A DNA stretch of 64,000 nt from Arenibacter sp. F20364 (GTDB taxonomy: Bacteria > Bacteroidota > Bacteroidia > Flavobacteriales > Flavobacteriaceae): assembly GCF_023015905.1 (NCBI RefSeq), contig NZ_JALKBD010000016.1:1-64000 (forward strand), given 5' to 3'. Made by a program: the position numbers and the translations under genes. The stretch's first letter is position 1. Each line of letters begins with the position of its first letter. Positions 17,758-26,234 of the stretch are shown one piece after another. Under the pieces are notes generated by a model, which was given only the letters and a program-made list of their open reading frames with translations, searched no databases and was not told the origin of the DNA.

Positions 17758-19978
17758 TTATAGCTTTAGCCGGTACTTGCATCAGTTCCGGGAATTTTGA
17801 AAATGGCTGTTGGGTAAATCTGTTTCCCGTAGCTGCCTTAAGTGCATTGGCAACCGCTGCTCCAGCTGGGGGCAATGTTGGCTCGCCAAGGCCTGTTGGT
17901 GCTATTTCATTTTGTATCAGATGGGATTCTACTACCGGTATTTCCCCCATCCTTATCAAACGGTACTTGTCATAATTCTGGGATTGTGGCTGTCCTTCCA
18001 TAAAAGTGAGATCGCCATACATGGCATGTCCAACCCCATCTATAACACCACCTTCTATTTGATTTTTGGCGCCCAAAGGATTTACCACAATTCCGCAATC
18101 CACTACACAGGTAACTTTTTTTACGACAGGCATCCCATTTTCAATTTCAACATCGGCCACTTCCGCTACATGGGAATTATGGCAATAATAGGCAGCAAAA
18201 CCTTGGTAGATTCCGTCAGCTTTCTTTCCCCAACCTGATTTGTCCACGGCCACTTTTATAACATTCTGCATACGTTCTGGGGAATATTCGATACGTTCAT
18301 CCGTAGTTCCCTTAACTTTTTCCAATAGATCCAAACGCAACTGAATGCGATCTACTTCCATGGTTTCTGCCAGTTCATCAAAAAAACTTTGTTCGGCAAA
18401 GGCCAGGAAATTGGTATAGGGGGCCCTCCAGGCACCGGTAGTGATGTTACTTTGATAGTTGGCCACATCCACTTGGTAATTCTCTATGGCCCCGGCAGGG
18501 AAGAAATTGGGTATTAATCCGTACATGTTCCCCCCAATGGCAGCCTCTTTTAAATGGTAGGCAGATACTTTCCCATCTCTTATAGCTGCTTTTATTCTAT
18601 ATTTTATTGCCGGTCTATAGGTGCCGGCCGTCATATCATCCTCACGTGAAAATACCAACTTGACAGGTTTTTTTACGGCATTGGCAATTTCAGCAACCTC
18701 GTAAACAAAATCCCCATATAATCGCCTTCCAAAACCTCCTCCCATGCGGGTCATTTCCAAATGAACGTCTTTCACGTCCCTACCCAACATACCCGCTACC
18801 GCAGTGGCAGCGAATTCGGGTGTCTGTACAGGCCCAACCAAATGAATTTTTTCGTCGGTAATATTGGCGAAAAAATTCATGGGTTCCATACAATTATGTG
18901 GAAGGAATGGCGATTCATAGGTGCGCTCCAAAATTTTATCGGCCTGGGAAAATGCTTTATTTATATCCCCGTCCTTTCTAAGGGTCTTGAACTCCTTTCC
19001 ATCCAAAAGTCCCAGTAATTGTTTATCCTGAAATTCAGTGCTTTCCAAAGTGCTGTCATCTACCCAAGTAGCAGATATGGCTTCTTTTGCCTTTAGGGCT
19101 TCCCAAGTAGTTTTGGCAATGACCACCACTTTATCACTTTTACCCAAGGTCACGGTCCAATTGCCTACCCCTTCTTTTGAAAGTTCTTTGGCCTTCTCCC
19201 CTATTCTGATTACATCCAAAACGCCCGGCATGGCCTTGGCTTTGGTATCGTCATAGGAATCCAATATTTTACCAAAAGCAGGAGGGCGCAACACACTGGC
19301 GTATACCATGCCTTCAACCTTATAATCCAACCCAAAAAGTGGTTTTCCGGTAATTATTTTATCAATATCCACATTGGGTGCATCGGTTCCGATAACTTTA
19401 AAATCCTTGGGTTTCTTAAGTGTTACGTTTTCCGGTACTTCCAAAGCCGCTGCTTCCTTTACCACATCGCCATAGCCCAAAGTCTCCCCTTTGGCATTGG
19501 TGATTACCCCTTCCGAGGTGGTACATTCAGATGGATCAACGCCCCATTTGGCGGCCGCGGCATTTACCAACATTTGACGTGCCGTAGCACCGGTCTGCCT
19601 CAAAGGCTCCCATCCAAGTCGGATAGATTGACTCCCGCCAGCAAGCTGCCGGGTATAATTCTCGGTATCCAAAATACCCTGTTGTACATATACATTCTTC
19701 CATGCGACATCCAATTCTTCGGCAATCAACATAGGCATTGCGGTTTTTACACCCTGTCCAATTTCAGGATTGGGCGAAAAAATAGTCACCGCACCATTAT
19801 CGGCAATTTTTATAAAGGCATTAAAATCATTAAAATTTAGCTGTGAAATATCTACCGGTGGTTGCACCTTGGGTTTACAGGCCGTAAAGAGGTTGAAACC
19901 TATAAGGAGTCCACCACTGGCCAGTGAGGAAGTTCTAATAAAGGACCTTCTATTAAATGTTATGGATGATGTTGACAT
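17750..19978 (-). CDS. Tat-exported molybdenum hydroxylase large subunit (IorB-like)
   Basis: The 742-residue protein has a twin-arginine signal, NRRSFIRTSS, followed by a hydrophobic stretch ending in a Cys (FTAC), so it is folded with cofactor in the cytoplasm and exported, perhaps as a lipoprotein. The rest is the xanthine-oxidase-superfamily Mo-binding domain of the isoquinoline 1-oxidoreductase beta group, with MGGGFGRRLYGDFV and GAWRAPYTNF as cofactor contacts. The catalytic Glu is in GLGEP (Glu699). It should hydroxylate an aldehyde or N-heterocycle; the substrate is unknown. Its 2Fe-2S partner is encoded just upstream. No separate FAD subunit is present, as usual for this group, so electrons must leave by another carrier. 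Confidence 0.92.
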   Translation of the reverse strand: MSTSSITFNRRSFIRTSSLASGGLLIGFNLFTACKPKVQPPVDISQLNFNDFNAFIKIADNGAVTIFSPNPEIGQGVKTAMPMLIAEELDVAWKNVYVQQGILDTENYTRQLAGGSQSIRLGWEPLRQTGATARQMLVNAAAAKWGVDPSECTTSEGVITNAKGETLGYGDVVKEAAALEVPENVTLKKPKDFKVIGTDAPNVDIDKIITGKPLFGLDYKVEGMVYASVLRPPAFGKILDSYDDTKAKAMPGVLDVIRIGEKAKELSKEGVGNWTVTLGKSDKVVVIAKTTWEALKAKEAISATWVDDSTLESTEFQDKQLLGLLDGKEFKTLRKDGDINKAFSQADKILERTYESPFLPHNCMEPMNFFANITDEKIHLVGPVQTPEFAATAVAGMLGRDVKDVHLEMTRMGGGFGRRLYGDFVYEVAEIANAVKKPVKLVFSREDDMTAGTYRPAIKYRIKAAIRDGKVSAYHLKEAAIGGNMYGLIPNFFPAGAIENYQVDVANYQSNITTGAWRAPYTNFLAFAEQSFFDELAETMEVDRIQLRLDLLEKVKGTTDERIEYSPERMQNVIKVAVDKSGWGKKADGIYQGFAAYYCHNSHVAEVADVEIENGMPVVKKVTCVVDCGIVVNPLGAKNQIEGGVIDGVGHAMYGDLTFMEGQPQSQNYDKYRLIRMGEIPVVESHLIQNEIAPTGLGEPTLPPAGAAVANALKAATGNRFTQQPFSKFPELMQVPAKAIIG

Positions 19979-20068
19979 AATTTTTTGTTTTTTATCCCTA
20001 GTATTTCAAGGATATATTTTTTATTGGTACTTGAATATGGTAATTGGGATGCCCTCATTGGCCAAGGA

Positions 20069-20530
20069 CTACCCTATTTTGGTAGCGGCAATTTCCACGG
20101 CCTTATGGATCCTGGTGTAGGAAGCACATCTACATATGTTCCCGTGCATGGCTGTCTTTATTTCGGCTGAAGTAGGGTTCGGATTCTTGTCCAAGAATGC
20201 CGAAGCGGTCATTATCTGCCCCGCTTGACAATACCCACATTGTGGAACGTCCACTTCTTTCCAAGCCTGCTGTACAGGATGGCCGCCATCTTCCGATAGC
20301 CCTTCAATAGTGGTGATCTTTTGTCCGGCCACAGAGGCTATCGGCAAAGAGCAACTTCTTACTGCGTTGCCGTCCAAATGTACCGTGCATGCACCACATT
20401 GGGCAATACCACAGCCATATTTGGTTCCTAACAAGTCCAAATGATCGCGCAAGACCCATAGTAAAGGGGTGTCTTCCGCAACATCTACACTTTTGGTAAT
20501 TCCGTTAACATTGATGTCGTATTTTGGCAT
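20069..20530 (-). CDS. 2Fe-2S subunit of the molybdenum hydroxylase (IorA-like)
   Basis: From the ATG at 20530 the protein has 153 residues; a longer frame would need TTG at 20578, which lies within the promoter -7 box, so the ATG is chosen. Two [2Fe-2S] binding sets are visible: Cys40, Cys45, Cys48 and Cys60 (plant-ferredoxin type), and Cys98, Cys101, Cys133 and Cys135 in PQCGYC and CRC (the four-helix domain). It passes electrons from the Mo centre of the large subunit. It has no signal peptide, so it probably travels through Tat together with its partner. It is the first gene of the ten-gene cluster. Confidence 0.93.
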   Translation of the reverse strand: MPKYDINVNGITKSVDVAEDTPLLWVLRDHLDLLGTKYGCGIAQCGACTVHLDGNAVRSCSLPIASVAGQKITTIEGLSEDGGHPVQQAWKEVDVPQCGYCQAGQIMTASAFLDKNPNPTSAEIKTAMHGNICRCASYTRIHKAVEIAATKIG

Positions 20531-20575
20531 AGTCGATGATTTTAAGTTGAAAAATTGTAATACTCTACAAGTTAC

Positions 20576-20583
20576 CAAATTTA
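20576..20583 (-). promoter_or_regulatory. Promoter -7 box of the molybdenum-hydroxylase cluster
   Basis: On the minus strand the sequence is TAAATTTG, a perfect match to the Bacteroidota -7 consensus TAnnTTTG. Transcription would begin near 20570, leaving a leader of about 40 bases before the 2Fe-2S subunit ATG. The -33 element is weak (CTG about 22 bases upstream). Confidence 0.55.
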
Positions 20584-20601
20584 GGAAAAGTATGTGTTAT
20601 T

Positions 20602-20616
20602 TTAACAGTTTGTTAA
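20602..20616. promoter_or_regulatory. 15-bp palindrome over the -33 region
   Basis: TTAACA and TGTTAA form perfect 6-bp arms around a 3-base centre. The position overlaps the expected -33 region of the molybdenum-hydroxylase promoter, so a repressor or activator could bind there. The regulator is unknown. Confidence 0.4.
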
Positions 20617-20682
20617 GGGGGGTATAATATTCTTATTGTCGTCGCTTTAAATAGGGATTGATAAGCACCATGGCATAAAAAC

Positions 20683-20714
20683 CAAATAATAAAACTCCTT
20701 TTATTTAAAAGGAG
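20683..20714 (-). terminator. Terminator overlapping the stop codon of the NagB-like gene
   Basis: On the minus strand CTCCTTTT pairs with AAAAGGAG around a 4-base loop and is followed by TTTTATTATTT. The stop codon of the NagB-like gene lies in the loop and stem, so the terminator is folded into the gene's last codons. Confidence 0.65.
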
Positions 20715-21430
20715 CTTTTATCCAAATAACATTCCACGTTGGGATGCAACCATAAAAAGGAAGCTGGTAAGGAAGTGGTTATTTCCCTACTCAACAATTT
20801 TTTGATGGCTTTTTTCTTGCTAGGGCCCGTTACCAAAAGAATAATTTTCTTCGATTTTAGAATGTTGGCCATGCCCAAGGTTAGGCCATAGGTGGGTTTG
20901 GTATTCATTTTATTGGCCATGGGATGCTTTAAGGAGGATTCGCTTAAATTGGCAATATGACAATCAGGAATCAGCGTTTTTGAAGGTTCGTTAAATCCTA
21001 AATGCCCATTTTTTCCAAGACCTAGTATACAGATGTCTATTGGACCGTGTTCCTGAATTTCATTTTCCATACGATAACATTCCTTTTTTGCATCTGTTGG
21101 GCTACTATCGAAAGAAATATAATTGCTTTTAGGAATCTGTAAGGGTTCCAAAAGTTTTTCTTCAAGATAATAATCATTGGTACTGGTATAGTGTCCATTG
21201 GTTCCACCCCATTCATCCAGTTTGATGATCTTTATTTCCTTAAAAATCTTTGGGTTGCTTTGGTAGGATTCTGACAATTTCCCGTAAAGCCTTGTGGGTG
21301 AATAACCTGTGGCGGTACAGATCAATTGCTGTGGCTTCTCTTTTATTTTGGGCAATAGGGAATCAAAAGCCATTTGGCTCATATTTTCATAATCGGTACA
21401 GTAGTGTATCTTCATAACAAGCCCAAGCAT
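20705..21430 (-). CDS. NagB/AgaI-family sugar-phosphate deaminase/isomerase
   Basis: The product (241 residues, or 236 from the second ATG at 21415, which better fits the family start MKIHYC) belongs to the glucosamine/galactosamine-6-phosphate deaminase family. LDEWGG and LGLGKNGHLGFNEP (active-site loop), TLGMANIL and a TGPSKKKAI phosphate-binding loop are visible. It should convert an amino-sugar 6-phosphate to a ketose 6-phosphate plus ammonia. Its short length is closer to AgaI-type isomerases than to classical NagB. No other amino-sugar genes adjoin it, so the exact substrate is inference. Confidence 0.8.
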   Translation of the reverse strand: MLGLVMKIHYCTDYENMSQMAFDSLLPKIKEKPQQLICTATGYSPTRLYGKLSESYQSNPKIFKEIKIIKLDEWGGTNGHYTSTNDYYLEEKLLEPLQIPKSNYISFDSSPTDAKKECYRMENEIQEHGPIDICILGLGKNGHLGFNEPSKTLIPDCHIANLSESSLKHPMANKMNTKPTYGLTLGMANILKSKKIILLVTGPSKKKAIKKLLSREITTSLPASFLWLHPNVECYLDKSSF

Positions 21431-21669
21431 TATCTTTCAATGGGATAGTTAAAATACAAAAATTTGGTTTTGGTCTTGCTTTGGGCCCAAAGTTTTCAAC
21501 TTATTTTTTCAAACCTTTAGTATTGGACATCCATAAGGGGTCGTGCTATTGCCGATTAAAAAACCTAATTTTTGAATTGTATATGGTGTACGGATTGGTT
21601 TTCAAAAAAATGTGAATAAAGTCTTTAACAAATATTAACACCTATTTTTAATCGAATTATAATTTTAAA

Positions 21670-21677
21670 TAGTTTTG
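21670..21677 (+). promoter_or_regulatory. Candidate -7 box of the VWA lipoprotein gene
   Basis: TAGTTTTG matches TAnnTTTG and lies 29 bases before the ATG at 21707. I see no clear TTG at the expected -33 position. Confidence 0.35.
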
Positions 21678-21706
21678 AGCGTTCTGCTAGGTGAACGTTA
21701 AAAATT

Positions 21707-22807
21707 ATGAAAATGAAATTATATATGAAAATGGCGGCTATCTGCTTCAGTATGGCCTTATTTGTTTCTTGTGGAAATGCTGATGATGATGTTGAATTTG
21801 GAGTAAATGGTAACGGTGGAGATCTGGGTCTTGGAGAACCGGTGGACGACTGTTTAAATTTAGGAGATGGGGAATTGGTCCTATCCATACAAGATCAATA
21901 CACCACTCTGCCCGGTAAAGTGTCCATCTTTTTTAAGGTCTCCGATACAGATGGGGATCCCGTTCCCGGACTCAAGGCAAGTCAGTTTACCATATATGAG
22001 CAGGGTAGAAATGATGAATGTTTTAATACAATATCCACTTCCGAATCTTTCGCTAGAATTTCTCCCAACTCGCAAATTTTCAACAACAATACCATTTTGG
22101 TGCTGGATTTGAGCAACAGTGTTTTGAGCAGTAGTATGGAAGAATTGAAATCGGCCTCCACAAGCTTTGTAAACAATGTGATGCCAGAGGTGGATACACA
22201 ATCTTTTAAAATGGCGATCTATTGGTTCGACGGCGAGGACAAACTACATGTGTTAAAGGAACTTACCCATATAAAGCAGGATTTGGTGTCTTCTATTCAA
22301 GGAATTACTGCAGATATCAGCAATGATCCATCTACCGATCTATATGGAGCGGTTATTAAAGCTACGGACAAGGCCGAAAAATTGTTGGCAGAGAGTACCA
22401 CTAATGACCGTATTGGTGCCGCATCGGTAGTTATATTTACCGATGGTACCGATCAGGCTTCCCGTTACACCCAAAGTGCCGCTTTAAAAAAGGTGGATAA
22501 TGCCAACAAGAACATTGCTTTCTTTAGTATTGGATTGGGAGCGGAAATTGATGCTGACATTTTGGGAAAAATAGGAAAGACTTTTAGTGTGTATGCTGGA
22601 AATAAAGAGCAATTGGAAACTACTTTCAACGATATTTCCTTCAGGGTTTCCGAACAGGCAAACAGTTTTTACCTGTTTGAATACTGTAGCCCAAAACGGG
22701 ATGGAAGTGGTGAGAACAACCTGGCCATTCAAGTGAAGGAAGGTAACAGGCAGGGTGCGGTACAAACTAAATTTAACGCAAAAGGATTTACGGGAGGTTG
22801 TGAATAA
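21707..22807 (+). CDS. VWA-domain lipoprotein
   Basis: The 366-residue protein starts with a lipoprotein signal ending in LFVSC, so it is anchored in the envelope. A Ca-binding-like acidic linker (DADDDVE) follows. A von Willebrand A fold starts near residue 125 with the MIDAS motif DLSNSV; FTDGTDQ supplies the later acidic MIDAS residues. An N-terminal beta domain (about 45-110) contains FKVSDTDGDPVPGL. VWA proteins bind ligands or other proteins through a metal; the partner is not known. It is upstream of an OmpA-like lipoprotein, but an intervening terminator argues against a tight operon. Confidence 0.85.
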   Translation: MKMKLYMKMAAICFSMALFVSCGNADDDVEFGVNGNGGDLGLGEPVDDCLNLGDGELVLSIQDQYTTLPGKVSIFFKVSDTDGDPVPGLKASQFTIYEQGRNDECFNTISTSESFARISPNSQIFNNNTILVLDLSNSVLSSSMEELKSASTSFVNNVMPEVDTQSFKMAIYWFDGEDKLHVLKELTHIKQDLVSSIQGITADISNDPSTDLYGAVIKATDKAEKLLAESTTNDRIGAASVVIFTDGTDQASRYTQSAALKKVDNANKNIAFFSIGLGAEIDADILGKIGKTFSVYAGNKEQLETTFNDISFRVSEQANSFYLFEYCSPKRDGSGENNLAIQVKEGNRQGAVQTKFNAKGFTGGCE

Positions 22808-22838
22808 CCTAATTTAAAATTCTTTAAATCAAAGAGTT

Positions 22839-22871
22839 AGAGTATCAAATTGTTTTGATGCTCTTTTTTTT
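22839..22871 (+). terminator. Rho-independent terminator after the VWA lipoprotein gene
   Basis: An 11-bp stem (AGAGTATCAAA with TTTGATGCTCT, one G-U pair) and a 4-base loop are followed by TTTTTTTT. It begins about 30 bases after the stop codon. Confidence 0.85.
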
Positions 22872-22963
22872 GTTAAAATTTCTTTAAGGCATGACATCTT
22901 TTTCTGCTATATGCCCGTATAACCTTACAGAAAACTATTTGTAAATTTTTTAACAAAAAAGAA

Positions 22964-23791
22964 ATGAGAAAAGTAACGTTAGTTGGTTTGATGGGAATGG
23001 CGGTTTTGGCCTCCTGTGTATCTAAGAAAAAATATGTAGCTCTTGAAGGGGATTTGTCCAATACAAAAAGCATGTTGACAAAAACCCAAGTTGAAAAAGA
23101 GGAATTGGAATCCAAAGTTTCTAAAATTGAGGCTAGGGTTGCGGAATACAATGAAAAAATAAATTCCTTACAGGAAATCAATGATTCCCAATTTACTTCT
23201 GTAGATGATGTTGCTGTTATGAGCAACAATACAAAGGCAAAAATGAGAGCTACTTTGGCAAAAATTGATCCTAGTGAATTGGCCAAGGCCCAAACCTTGG
23301 AAGATTCCATGAATCTTGCCATTTCTTACAATTTGAAGAAATCCATTGCTGATGACGACGATGATATTAATATTGACATTAACAAAACTGTTGTAATGAT
23401 CAATATATCCGATAAATTATTGTTTAATTCCGGAAGTTACAGGGTAAGTAATAAAGCCAACACTATATTGGCCAAATTGGCAGAAGTTATCAACTCTGAG
23501 CCTAGTATGGAAGTTATGGTAGAAGGGCATACCGATTCTAAAACCATTAGCACCGAAATGTTTCAGGATAACTGGGATCTAAGTGTAAAAAGAGCCACTT
23601 CCATTGTTAGACTTTTACAGAACAAGTACAATGTAGATCCTGCTAATTTGATAGCAGCGGGTAGAAGTAGCTACTTGCCTTTGGTTGAAAACAACAGTAA
23701 GGAAAACATGGCTATAAACAGACGAACAAGAATCGTAATTATTCCAAATTTGGATAAGTTTTTTGCGCTTTTGGATGCTGAATCCCTTTAA
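22964..23791 (+). CDS. OmpA-family lipoprotein
   Basis: The 275-residue protein has a lipoprotein signal ending in VLASC (Cys18), a coiled-coil region (about residues 25-75) and a C-terminal OmpA domain that anchors to peptidoglycan. The OmpA block VEGHTDSKT starts near residue 182, and NRRTRIVIIP closes the domain. It probably links the outer membrane to the cell wall. Its own terminator follows at 23826-23860. Confidence 0.9.
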   Translation: MRKVTLVGLMGMAVLASCVSKKKYVALEGDLSNTKSMLTKTQVEKEELESKVSKIEARVAEYNEKINSLQEINDSQFTSVDDVAVMSNNTKAKMRATLAKIDPSELAKAQTLEDSMNLAISYNLKKSIADDDDDINIDINKTVVMINISDKLLFNSGSYRVSNKANTILAKLAEVINSEPSMEVMVEGHTDSKTISTEMFQDNWDLSVKRATSIVRLLQNKYNVDPANLIAAGRSSYLPLVENNSKENMAINRRTRIVIIPNLDKFFALLDAESL

Positions 23792-23825
23792 GATATTATT
23801 TATTATAGAATTTTTGTTTTAGCTT

Positions 23826-23860
23826 AAAAAACCCCCGATGCGCGCATCGGGGGTTTTTTT
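23826..23860. terminator. Bidirectional terminator between OmpA and alkaline phosphatase genes
   Basis: CCCCCGATGC pairs with GCATCGGGGG around a 2-base centre, with A-runs on the left and T-runs on the right, so it can end transcription of both convergent genes. Confidence 0.9.
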
Positions 23861-23908
23861 ATTCTTTTTTTGAGGAAATATGGTGTACAGGAAATTTCTA
23901 TTTCTTGG

Positions 23909-25711
23909 TTACTTTATATTCAACACCTTTAGTATCTTGTGATAAACCTCATTGTTTTCATAAACACCTTGGAACTCTTGTGAATGGGGTCCGTAGGCAA
24001 AAATAGGAACCATGGTGCCCGTATGATCATCGGTAGTGAAGTCGCCCTCGATCATTTTATGGTCCATATTCCCCTGTGGCATGGTGAATCCTGAGGTTTC
24101 GTGATCTGCCGTTATGACTACCAAGGTGTTCCCCGTTTTGTCCGCGAATTTAATGGCTTCAGTTATGGCTACATCAAAATCTATCCCCTCTGTGACTATA
24201 CCGGATACTTCATTCCTATGTCCGTACGAGTCTATTTGGGCTGCTTCCACCATTAAAAAGAAAGGCTTTTTCTTGGCGTTTAAGAATTGAAGTCCATTTT
24301 TGGTGGCTTTCGCCAATATATTTCCTCTACCCTCCAAAAAGCTGGGAACATCGTTTTCCGCGATGAACAATCCTATTTTATCTTTTTTGCTAGCTCCTAA
24401 TTCTTTAACATCCTTCAGTATGGAAAAACTCTTTTCCTGTAATTCGGTTGTATTAAATATGGATTCCCCTCCCCCGACGAATAGTGAGAGCTTACTTTTT
24501 AATAAATCTTGGACGATGCCCTCGGTATCATCCCTATCCTTTTGGTGGGCATAGAAAGAACTGGGGGTGGCCCCAACAATTTTATCAGTGGTGATAATTC
24601 CCGTTACAAATTGATGTATATCTAGCAATTCGGTGATATTTACTAGGGGTTGCCCGTTAGGGGCCATACCAATAGACCTGTTATAGGTTTTTGTGCCAGT
24701 GGCCAAGGAAGTGCCTGCAGCAGCTGAATCTGTTGTAAAGTCGTCCGAAGATTGGGTTTTAATAAACCCTATGCTTTTCAATTGCGTCAGGGTAAGGCTG
24801 CCTCCATTGGCCAAAACCGATGATGAGATTTGGGTAAGCCCGTTGCCATCTCCTATGAGCAATATAACATTCTTGACATGCTTTTCCGTTTGGTCGGATT
24901 TGTAGGAGGGCTTGTATACATCAGATTTAGCCTTGTTGTAATATACCCTGTCCCCCAAGGTTTGTAAATATACGGATGATTTATCTGGCATATCCGTGTT
25001 TATATAGTCCACCCCCAAATCATGGAAGGCTTTCCATGCGGTCTTGGAGTCCGGAGTGGCCCAAAAACGGAACGGCTTGTTGTAAGAATGCGCTTTGTCT
25101 ATCGTTGTTTTTACTTTTTCCAGATCCTGGGCGGTTAGTCTTCCCTTTCCGTTCCATCTGGAAAATTTATAAAAAGGTAGACTGATCAGTGCTACTTTTT
25201 CCCAGGCCTCAGTGCTGGGAATATCGTCCAAAGTTTGATAATCGAACTTAATGAAGGACGGATATTTCATATACTCTTCCGGTTTAGGTCTATTTCCGGA
25301 TATGACCATGGTAATTTTGGGATTGTTGATTATGTTGGGATACTTTTCCAAAACACTGACTATCTTCGCTAGTGTGCTATAGGTTTCCGACTTTATATCG
25401 ATTAATAGTTGTAATTCCTGTTGCTTGCCCAGCTTTAACTCCAACACCTTTTGTATTGGGTCCAAATACAAGCTTTCTATAGTGTGGCTTGGTATAATAT
25501 CTACTTCGTCATGGGTAGCATATAAGGCGTCGTTCTTAAGAAAAACATCTACTTCAATAGAGTTTGCCTCATTGGCATAGGCATCCCAAAACGGTGCAGT
25601 TTGTAGATAATCGTTATGGGAATGTATTTTAAAGGAATTTGTTTTCTGTCCCAATACCATTTGTAGGGACAGTAAAAACAGCAATAAAAAAAAGCGAATG
25701 GATTTAAACAT
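23909..25711 (-). CDS. Phosphodiesterase-alkaline phosphatase fusion, secreted
   Basis: The 600-residue protein has a signal peptide (to about residue 21) and two catalytic modules. The first (about 28-250) is a GDPD/PI-PLC-like TIM barrel starting with HSHNDY (30-35) and containing EVDV and TNTDMPDKS. The second (about 278-600) is an alkaline phosphatase with IGDG (286-289), the nucleophile Ser329 in DSAAAGT, ADHETSG and a final DDHTG. Together they could cleave a phosphodiester such as glycerophospho-compounds and then free the phosphate. A 14-bp hairpin lies 58 bases upstream of its start. It converges on the OmpA gene. Confidence 0.88.
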   Translation of the reverse strand: MFKSIRFFLLLFLLSLQMVLGQKTNSFKIHSHNDYLQTAPFWDAYANEANSIEVDVFLKNDALYATHDEVDIIPSHTIESLYLDPIQKVLELKLGKQQELQLLIDIKSETYSTLAKIVSVLEKYPNIINNPKITMVISGNRPKPEEYMKYPSFIKFDYQTLDDIPSTEAWEKVALISLPFYKFSRWNGKGRLTAQDLEKVKTTIDKAHSYNKPFRFWATPDSKTAWKAFHDLGVDYINTDMPDKSSVYLQTLGDRVYYNKAKSDVYKPSYKSDQTEKHVKNVILLIGDGNGLTQISSSVLANGGSLTLTQLKSIGFIKTQSSDDFTTDSAAAGTSLATGTKTYNRSIGMAPNGQPLVNITELLDIHQFVTGIITTDKIVGATPSSFYAHQKDRDDTEGIVQDLLKSKLSLFVGGGESIFNTTELQEKSFSILKDVKELGASKKDKIGLFIAENDVPSFLEGRGNILAKATKNGLQFLNAKKKPFFLMVEAAQIDSYGHRNEVSGIVTEGIDFDVAITEAIKFADKTGNTLVVITADHETSGFTMPQGNMDHKMIEGDFTTDDHTGTMVPIFAYGPHSQEFQGVYENNEVYHKILKVLNIK

Positions 25712-25768
25712 TGAAATTTATTTATATGACTATTGATACTAAATTTTGAGGTGCTAATAACTTTATTA

Positions 25769-25799
25769 CCCATTTAATTGTCAGAGACAATTAAATGGG
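25769..25799. promoter_or_regulatory. Perfect 14-bp inverted repeat upstream of the phosphatase gene
   Basis: CCCATTTAATTGTC and GACAATTAAATGGG are perfect complements around a 3-base loop. No T-run follows on either strand, so it is not a standard terminator. Its place 58 bases upstream of the alkaline phosphatase start suggests an operator or leader structure. Confidence 0.45.
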
Positions 25800-26064
25800 C
25801 TGGACCAATTTAAACAAAACTAAATAATTTCTTCGGCAGAAATTGTTACATAGGGATAACTTAACCAAGATATAAACTGTTCCAAATACAGGTCCTTGAA
25901 AAAAGATGCTTATAAAGACCTCCAAACAAGACAAATCGAAAAAAATAAAAAGGAAGGTAGGGTTTTTGGCTAGATAATTGTTCTAATAGTAACAACCCTT
26001 ATCAACCTATGTTCGCAATGAATGCTAAAAACTAAATTTTGTAACACTTTAAAAAAAGAATATC
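25800..26064. other. AT-rich spacer without a gene
   Basis: The stretch between the phosphatase gene and the 55-codon membrane protein (gene-free from 25712) holds the hairpin at 25769-25799 and otherwise only AT-rich sequence. TAAATTTTG near 26032 resembles a -7 box with one extra base and could serve the plus-strand small gene. Confidence 0.35.
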
Positions 26065-26232
26065 ATGGTTGTAATCAACGACATTTTTAAGTATAGCGCT
26101 ATCAGCGAGCTATCCAATGGGTTAAAGGGCCTTGTGATAACTATTTTCACCTGTATTGTAAGCATTCTATTTGTAATGCTCTACTGGATCCTTGTTTATG
26201 GGGATAGTATACGTATTTCTTATGGATATTAG
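26065..26232 (+). CDS. 55-residue single-span membrane protein
   Basis: The ATG-started frame encodes a short N-terminal amphipathic part (MVVINDIFKY onward), then a hydrophobic span (about residues 22-47, including VITIFTCIVSILFVMLYW) and a short polar tail DSIRISYGY. This is a credible small membrane protein. It is too short for a standard gene caller. It ends 2 bases before the stop of the convergent M14 peptidase gene. No family is recognised. Confidence 0.55.
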   Translation: MVVINDIFKYSAISELSNGLKGLVITIFTCIVSILFVMLYWILVYGDSIRISYGY

Positions 26233-26234
26233 AA

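Noticed and set aside
17494-20530. A frameshift between moaD and the Mo subunit gene
   Set aside because: The 8-base overlap is a normal translational coupling; both proteins are complete at their ends.
25549-25773. A 74-codon minus-strand frame overlapping the phosphatase start
   Set aside because: It shares its DNA with the signal peptide of a firmly identified gene in another frame.
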